Shown piece by piece: positions 12,650 to 17,204 of a stretch of 17,204 nt of DNA (the first letter of the stretch is position 1; each line of letters opens with the position of its first letter). The stretch covers positions 1 through 17,204 of the forward strand of contig JAPKZC010000935.1 in NCBI GenBank assembly GCA_026394025.1, given 5' to 3'. The notes under the pieces were generated by a model. That model was not told where the DNA came from. It saw nothing but the letters and a program-made list of their open reading frames with translations, and did no database searches. The position numbers and the translations under genes were made by a program. This DNA is from Candidatus Solibacter sp. (GTDB taxonomy: Bacteria > Acidobacteriota > Terriglobia > Bryobacterales > Bryobacteraceae).

Positions 12650-15328
12650 ATGCTTTCCATCCAGACGAACGTAAACTCCCTTGTCGCCCAGCAGAACCTG
12701 AGCGTCAACAGCAACTTCCAGAGCAAGACCATCCAGCAGTTGACCTCCGGCTACCGGATCAACCAGTCGGGTGATGACGCGGCGGGCCTCGCGGTCGCCA
12801 ATAAATTCCGCAGCACGGTCGCCGAGTTGACCCAGGGCGTAGCCAACGGCAACGACGCCACGGCCCAGCTCCAGATCATGGACGGCGGTATGAACAACAT
12901 CTCCTTGATCCTAGATCGGTTGAAGACCCTGGCAACGCAGTCGGCTTCCGGCACCTTCACCGGCAACCGCACAGTGCTGAACGCCGAGTTCCAGAACGCT
13001 CTTTCCGAAATCGATCGCCAGGCGCAATCGATCGGGTTGAACACGGGCGGCCTGTTTGCCAAGAACCTGGACGTCTTCCTGGGCGCGGGCAGCGGCAGTT
13101 CTTCCCTCCAAAACGGAATTGTCACTCTGGGCTTGACGCAATCCGCGGTGGATAGCCAGAGCTTGGGTATGCGGGGCATGGTCGCGGTGAACCTCACCAG
13201 CGGCACCCTGAGCGGAACCCATTCCGGTACCGATATCGGCTCCACTTCGGCCACTTCGGTGCAGAACATTGTGAGCAACGTCACCGGCGTCAACCTCAAC
13301 CAGCAAGCCACCGCGGGCTATGCCGCCTTCCAGTTCTCGGGAGCCGGCTTCTCCGATGCCGGCAAGGTTGGGGTAGCAGTGAATCTGGCGGGCGTGACCG
13401 ACGTGGCCACCTTGGTAACGGCCCTCAACGGCGCCATTCAATCCGCCGGCAACGGCACCACGGCCGCGGCCACGGCGTTCAAGAATGCCAACATCATCGC
13501 CAGCCTTCACACCGATTCCTCCGGCGGCCAGCAACTGGCGTTCAGTTCCGGCACGGCGGCGTTCCAGGTGCAGGCCGGCGACCAGATGGCCAACGCTCTG
13601 CTCGGCAACGTGACCACCGTCGGCGGCGTTGCCAAAGGTACGGCTGTCTCCGGGACCGCCGCGACCACGGTGACCGGCGCCGTCACCAAAGCGGGCAATT
13701 TCAGTGCGGCCCAGACCGTGAAACTGGTCGTTACCGGCGGCGGACTCGCCAGTCCGGTGACCTTGCAGGTCAACACGGCCAGCCAGGTGAGCACCAGCGC
13801 CGCCATCACCGATTTGGAAAACCAGTTCGCCGGTTCGGCGGCACTGCAAGCCGCTGGCCTGACCATGTCCGGTTCGAGCACCGTCGGCGGCACACTGAGC
13901 TTTAACACCGCCAGCGGGCAGGGCTTCAATATTCAGGTGACGGGCGACTCCGCGAATCTGCTGGGTCTCGGCTCGTTCCTGGCTGACGGCTCGGGAAATG
14001 CCGACTACACCAAGATTACCGCCGGCACGGCTTATAGTGCGGCAACCGTGACAGGCAATGCGACTACGGCGGGCTTGGCCTCCGGCCTCGAGGTCTCTCT
14101 CAACGGGCAGGCTTCGCTCGCGCTTACGGGCATCGACATGACTGCCGGCGCACACGCCGTGGCAGCCAGCGCCACCAGCAGCGCTGCCATCGGCACCGGC
14201 GCGGGCTCGGTCGATATCGTGGCAACCAATCGCAAGCTCGATATCACGGTCATCAACAATGGCGTGGTGAACAACCAGGCCATCACGCTGGGTCTCTCCG
14301 GTTCTGTCGCCACCGCGGGCGCGAGAACCTCGACGGTGACGTCCGCTCGCGATTTCGCGGGTTCTCCCATCGTTGTGTCGGCCGCCGCCAATAGCAACAA
14401 GTTCAGTGTTGCGGTCGATGGCGGGGCTGTGACCACGCTGACGATTGCCGATGGCAGCTACGCCACGGCAGGCAGTTTCCTGACCGCTGTCCAGGGTGCG
14501 ATCAGTGGAGGGGCCCTCAACGGCCTCGTGACGGCGGGTTGGGACGCGACTACCAACGCGCTGACCTTGACCTCCGCGACTGCCGGCGCCACCTCTTCGG
14601 TTGCCGTCAGCGCTACCACTTACGCCACTGCGGGCAAAATTGCGTCGACGGTGACGTCGGCCAATATCGTTGGTTCCCCCGTGGTGATCGACGCCACCCA
14701 CGAGAACATCAATATTGCGGTCGATGGCGGCGCCTCGGTTCAAGTGACGGTAGCCCAGGCCAGCTATAACAACGCAACCACGTTCCTGGCGGCTGTCAAC
14801 GCCGGGATCACCGGATCGGCACTCAGCGGTTTGGTGACCGCGAGTTGGGCGGCGGGCACAAATGCCCTGACTTTCACTTCCGCGACTACCGGCGCTGCTT
14901 CCGCGGTGACGGTCAGCGCGGGCGCCACCAACAGTGCCCTGGCGACTCTTGGCCTTGCCGCGGGCACCAACCACGGCACCGCCGCCGGCGGAACCAATAC
15001 CGGCATGACGAACATTGGCCTGATCGCGGGCTCGACCTCCGGCACGGCCGATGCACCCGTCACGGCGGCAGCCATCGCGGCGCAGATTCAGAGCGCGTTC
15101 GGCGCGGATGCCGCGGTGACGGTGTCCAACGACTACAAAATCAGCATCGCCTCCACTACCAAGGGCGCCAATTCGTCGGTGAGTTTCAACGCCACCGCCA
15201 ACAGCGCCTACGCCACGCTGAATCTGGCGTCGCCAGTCTCGGTGGCGGGCCAGAACAGCTCGATCGCGGACGTTGTAGACAAGGCGCGGCGGCAGCCGCA
15301 ACCTCCGGCGCCGTATCGTCCACGGTGA
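12650..15328 (+). CDS. Giant flagellin (paralogue 2), N-terminal part up to a frameshift
   Basis: This 892-residue frame is the first part of the main filament protein. It has a complete flagellin N-terminus: MLSIQTNVNSLVAQQNLSVN, then IQQLTSGYRINQSGDDAAGLAVANKF, then LQIMDGGMNN and FQNALSEIDRQAQSIGLN. The middle is a long Ala/Gly/Thr/Ser-rich variable region. About residues 220-325 match flagellin 1, and from about residue 560 there are repeats of roughly 100 residues with VAVDGG, FL.AV..AI and GLVTA.W motifs. The frame leaves the flagellin pattern at SIADVVDK (near 15280) and ends in an unrelated PQPPAPYRPR tail. The true protein continues in frame +1 from 15283 to 16458; joined, it would be about 1,270 residues. 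The ATG at 12650 follows the AGGA site at 12639-12642. Confidence 0.92.
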   Translation: MLSIQTNVNSLVAQQNLSVNSNFQSKTIQQLTSGYRINQSGDDAAGLAVANKFRSTVAELTQGVANGNDATAQLQIMDGGMNNISLILDRLKTLATQSASGTFTGNRTVLNAEFQNALSEIDRQAQSIGLNTGGLFAKNLDVFLGAGSGSSSLQNGIVTLGLTQSAVDSQSLGMRGMVAVNLTSGTLSGTHSGTDIGSTSATSVQNIVSNVTGVNLNQQATAGYAAFQFSGAGFSDAGKVGVAVNLAGVTDVATLVTALNGAIQSAGNGTTAAATAFKNANIIASLHTDSSGGQQLAFSSGTAAFQVQAGDQMANALLGNVTTVGGVAKGTAVSGTAATTVTGAVTKAGNFSAAQTVKLVVTGGGLASPVTLQVNTASQVSTSAAITDLENQFAGSAALQAAGLTMSGSSTVGGTLSFNTASGQGFNIQVTGDSANLLGLGSFLADGSGNADYTKITAGTAYSAATVTGNATTAGLASGLEVSLNGQASLALTGIDMTAGAHAVAASATSSAAIGTGAGSVDIVATNRKLDITVINNGVVNNQAITLGLSGSVATAGARTSTVTSARDFAGSPIVVSAAANSNKFSVAVDGGAVTTLTIADGSYATAGSFLTAVQGAISGGALNGLVTAGWDATTNALTLTSATAGATSSVAVSATTYATAGKIASTVTSANIVGSPVVIDATHENINIAVDGGASVQVTVAQASYNNATTFLAAVNAGITGSALSGLVTASWAAGTNALTFTSATTGAASAVTVSAGATNSALATLGLAAGTNHGTAAGGTNTGMTNIGLIAGSTSGTADAPVTAAAIAAQIQSAFGADAAVTVSNDYKISIASTTKGANSSVSFNATANSAYATLNLASPVSVAGQNSSIADVVDKARRQPQPPAPYRPR

Positions 15329-15650
15329 CAGCCGGCAGTCTCTCCGCGACGTCAACCATCGTGGTAGCGGGCGGCACCAGCGACCAGTTCAAGGTTGCGG
15401 TCGATGGCGGCAGCGCGGTGACGCTGACGGTGGGCCCCGCGACCTATAATGACGCAACCGTGTTCCTGGCGGCTGTCAACGCTGCGATCACCGGATCGGC
15501 ACTCACCGGCTTGGTTACCGCGGGTTGGGATGCGGCCACCAGGAAGTTGACCCTGACGTCCGTCGCTACCGGCTTGGCCTCTTCGGTAACTACCAGCGCG
15601 GTTGGGGGCAATACCGGCCTCGCCAATCTCGGCTTTGGAACCGGGGCCAC
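14329..15650 (+). repeat. Three copies of a ~100-residue domain inside the giant flagellin
   Basis: Copies lie at about 14329-14640, 14641-14950 and 15319-15650. Each runs STVTSA..., then F.VAVDGG, then VTLT, then a Y-x-x-A motif, then FL.AV..AI.GSAL.GLVTA.W, then a segment like NALTLTSAT.GA.S. The DNA is also similar: TTCCTGGCGGCTGTCAAC occurs at 14783 and 15463, and GATCACCGGATCGGCACTCA follows in both. The second and third copies are separated by a different stretch (about 14950-15318). The pattern resembles flagellin hook-IN-type repeats (PF07196-like, by memory of the motif). Recent internal duplication is the simplest reading. Confidence 0.7.
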
Positions 15651-16458
15651 CAACAGCGGCCAGCTATTCTCGCACACGGAAAACACCGGGTTCGGGGTCG
15701 CCGGCTCTACTTTCGTCGGCGCCGCTGCGTCGTCCACCGGCACCTCCATGAGCGCGACGGAAGCCTTCGGAATCTCCAATTCCACAGCGTTCACGTTCGC
15801 GGCCATGAAGTACGGGAACGACAAACAAGCCCTCACCTTCTCGGCCACGGATGCCAACGGGGTGCTGGAGACGAAGACCATCACGCTGCAAAACAACACC
15901 GCCACCAATCGCGCGGGCGCCAGCATCGACGATGCGGTCGCCTATATCAACACCCAACTTCAACAGAGCACGTCCAACCCGGCGTTGCAGCAGATCGTGG
16001 CTGTCAAAGAAAACGTGGCTGGCGCGGAGAAGATCAACTTCGTCAGTTCACTGAGCGGTTTCACGGTTGGCCTGTCAGCCACTGCCAATGCCGACGGACT
16101 CAATGCCGGCACGGCGACCCAACGCTCCTCGGTGGCGAACGGCGAAGGCGCCAACATGCAGGTGGACACCAAGGAGGCGGCGAAGGCGGCCGTCACCGCG
16201 CTGGCCACGGCTGTCGGCAAACTGGGCGCCGCCCAAGCCGCCGTCGGCAAAGGCCAAAACCAGTTGTACTACGCGGTGAACCTGGCCCAATCCCAGATCA
16301 CCAACTTCTCGGCTGCCGAATCCTACTTGCGCGACGCCAACGTGGCGCAGCAGGCGGCCAACCTCACCAAAGCCCAGGTACTGTCGCAGGCTTCCATCGC
16401 TGCCATGGCCCAGGCTAATTCCGCTCCTCAGGCGGTTCTCGCCCTCCTGAGAGGCTAA
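15283..16458 (+). CDS. Giant flagellin (paralogue 2), C-terminal part after the frameshift
   Basis: Coding resumes in frame +1 at GAAAATSGAVSSTVTAGS near 15283, with no start codon or ribosome binding site of its own; the first in-frame GTG is at 15325. It contains the third internal repeat, then a block shared with flagellin 1 (ALQQIVAVKENVAGAEKINF, SATANADGLNAGTATQ). It ends in the conserved C-terminal domain: NQLYYAVNLAQSQITNF, SAAESYLRDANVAQQAANLTKAQ and AQANSAPQAVLALLRG. One extra G at the GG of 15283-15284 (AAGGCG to AAGGGCG) would fuse it cleanly to the upstream frame as DKGAAAATSG. As the sequence stands, the filament-forming C-terminus would not be made with the N-terminus. Confidence 0.88.
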   Translation, partial: GAAAAATSGAVSSTVTAGSLSATSTIVVAGGTSDQFKVAVDGGSAVTLTVGPATYNDATVFLAAVNAAITGSALTGLVTAGWDAATRKLTLTSVATGLASSVTTSAVGGNTGLANLGFGTGATNSGQLFSHTENTGFGVAGSTFVGAAASSTGTSMSATEAFGISNSTAFTFAAMKYGNDKQALTFSATDANGVLETKTITLQNNTATNRAGASIDDAVAYINTQLQQSTSNPALQQIVAVKENVAGAEKINFVSSLSGFTVGLSATANADGLNAGTATQRSSVANGEGANMQVDTKEAAKAAVTALATAVGKLGAAQAAVGKGQNQLYYAVNLAQSQITNFSAAESYLRDANVAQQAANLTKAQVLSQASIAAMAQANSAPQAVLALLRG

Positions 16459-16474
16459 TCGTAACTGGTAACCC

Positions 16475-16510
16475 GGCGGAAGGGCAGCCCTTGCGGGCAG
16501 CTCTTCCGCC
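16475..16510 (+). terminator. Stem-loop after flagellin 2, possible terminator
   Basis: GGCGGAAG (16475-16482) pairs with CTTCCGCC (16503-16510), and an inner GCCC-ttgc-GGGC extends the hairpin. It begins 17 bases after the flagellin stop. Only a short CTTTC follows, so efficient intrinsic termination is uncertain. mRNA 3'-end protection is an alternative. Confidence 0.5.
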
Positions 16511-16520
16511 GCTTTCGCAG

Positions 16521-16591
16521 GGTTGACCGACGAAAGCGTCTGTCCCACGTTGGTATCGTTTTTGTGGGGTAGGCGCTTTCGCCGGCCAACC
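16521..16591. repeat. Long imperfect inverted repeat between flagellin 2 and fliD (GTGGG family)
   Basis: A 28-base left arm (16521-16548: GGTTGACCGACGAAAGCG, then TCTGTCCCAC) pairs with a right arm (16564-16591: GTGGGGTAGGCGCTTTCG, then CCGGCCAACC). The match is 23 of 28, and three of the five mismatches are G-U pairs in RNA. The loop is 15 bases (16549-16563). It resembles REP/BIME-type intergenic elements. Its GTGGG arms match hairpins at 2697 and 5353. Confidence 0.65.
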
Positions 16592-16641
16592 GATTGCTCC
16601 TCAGGTTTTAAGGGAGCGGCCGGACAATTTTTCGGTACAAC

Positions 16642-16669
16642 TAAAGCTTCGGGCCGGATAGGACGATCT
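16642..16669 (+). promoter_or_regulatory. Candidate sigma-28 promoter of fliD
   Basis: TAAAGCTT (16642-16649, 7/8 to consensus), 12 bases, then GACGATCT (16662-16669, 5/8). Spacing is one base longer than in the strong promoter at 9153. Transcription would start near 16676, ahead of GGAG (16686-16689) and the fliD ATG at 16696, which is a sensible arrangement. Confidence 0.45.
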
Positions 16670-16695
16670 GTTCTATGCCGGCCCTGGAGTATTTT

Positions 16696-17204
16696 ATGGG
16701 AACTACCAGCAGCGCAGTCTTCAAGGGCGCCAGCGCCTTTTCGTCGGATTTTGCCAACGTGATCAGCCGCGCCGTAGCGATCGCCGGGCTGCCCATTCAG
16801 GTGTTGACCAAGAACAAGGCCACCCTGACCACTCAATCCGAGGAGTTAACCAAGCTGGACACCAAGTTCACCCTGCTTCAGACAGCCGTACAGAACATCG
16901 CCGCGGCGCTCGGCGGGCCGGCGTTCCAGGCCTCGGTCTCAAACTCCAATGTGGTGGACGTGAACGTGGCGGATGGAGCGCGGGAGGGCAACTACTCCAT
17001 CGGCGTCACCAGCATCGGCTCCTACGAAACCAGCATGTCCACCGCGAACTGGAACGTTGCGCAGGTTCCGGCGGGCACACCCACCACGTTCACTCTGGTG
17101 GTCGGCAATCAGAATTACAGGATCACCCCGGCCGATAACAGCCCCCAATCCGTCGTCGATGCCATCAATTTGAACTATGGCAACCTGGTCCAGGCCACCA
17201 CGGT
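16696..17204 (+). CDS. fliD: Flagellar filament cap / hook-associated protein 2 FliD (3' partial)
   Basis: The first 169 codons of an open frame that runs off the window. FliD sits at the filament tip and folds incoming flagellin. The N-terminus shows the family pattern: a small-residue start (MGTTSSAVFKGASAFSSDFAN), then a helix IQVLTKNKATLTTQSEELTKL that would form a coiled coil, then LDTKFTLLQTAVQNIAAAL, then a beta-rich region with VSNSNVVDVNVADGAREGNYSIGV typical of the HAP2 N-terminal domain. The usual D-I-x-x-L motif of the first helix is altered (VISRAVAIAGLP). GGAG (16686-16689) lies 6 bases before the ATG. Its position after two flagellins fits the normal flagellin-fliD-fliS order; fliS would be expected beyond the window. 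Confidence 0.88.
   Translation, partial: MGTTSSAVFKGASAFSSDFANVISRAVAIAGLPIQVLTKNKATLTTQSEELTKLDTKFTLLQTAVQNIAAALGGPAFQASVSNSNVVDVNVADGAREGNYSIGVTSIGSYETSMSTANWNVAQVPAGTPTTFTLVVGNQNYRITPADNSPQSVVDAINLNYGNLVQATT

Noticed and set aside
15278..15300. Programmed frameshift in the giant flagellin
   Set aside because: There is no classic slippery heptamer followed by a pseudoknot, and a simple missing G explains the change. It is kept only as one possibility under the frameshift finding.
12911..15355. Minus-strand open frame of 814 codons opposite the giant flagellin
   Set aside because: Its composition (Arg, Gly, His, Ala) is that of an antisense shadow; it has no recognisable domain and no promoter.
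16075..16836. Minus-strand 253-codon frame over the flagellin 2 end and the fliD start
   Set aside because: It is antisense to two conserved flagellar coding regions and passes through the long inverted repeat.

Overview
The window looks like a chromosomal segment of a high-GC acidobacterium, probably of the Solibacter/Bryobacter group. The main evidence is the first gene: a long NHL-repeat protein ending in the C-terminal domain first described as the 'Solibacter uncharacterized C-terminal domain'. The taxonomic call is an inference from gene content and base composition.

Layout: (1) 1-2687, the 3' part of a secreted NHL beta-propeller protein, followed by a hairpin-rich spacer. (2) 2950-3918, an aldo/keto reductase. 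(3) 4014-5348, a GntR/YtrA-type repressor gene with a 20-bp perfect palindrome inside its promoter, tightly coupled to an SPFH/slipin membrane protein. (4) 5441-6443, minus strand, a zinc-ribbon rhomboid protease and a tiny secreted basic peptide. (5) 6517-8571, plus strand, a compact bacterial microcompartment (BMC) operon: class II aldolase with a probable encapsulation tail, one hexameric shell protein (BMC-H) and three pentameric vertex proteins (BMC-P). It meets a DUF4149-like membrane protein gene convergently. (6) 9153-17204, a flagellar filament cluster: a near-consensus sigma-28 promoter, fliW, csrA, two paralogous large flagellins and the start of fliD.

How the genes work together: FliW, CsrA and flagellin form a known partner-switch circuit in which CsrA represses flagellin translation and FliW relieves it. 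The leader of the second flagellin has the expected target, a hairpin ending directly at the start codon with the Shine-Dalgarno GGA in its loop. Oddly, the local CsrA lacks the arginine usually present at position 44. The BMC operon is most like the Planctomycetes/Verrucomicrobia-type aldolase compartments for deoxysugar breakdown, but it lacks the aldehyde dehydrogenase, phosphotransacylase and alcohol dehydrogenase, so those would have to be encoded elsewhere.

Three genes look damaged or unusual: the first flagellin has no normal start and lacks about 26 N-terminal residues; the second has a -1 frameshift that splits a roughly 1,270-residue giant flagellin; and the rhomboid lacks most of transmembrane helix 3. 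These could be real lesions or assembly errors. A recurring feature is a -10-like hexamer within 4-13 bases of the start codon in six genes, which suggests frequent leaderless or near-leaderless mRNAs. Operon-internal and flagellar genes instead carry clear Shine-Dalgarno sites.
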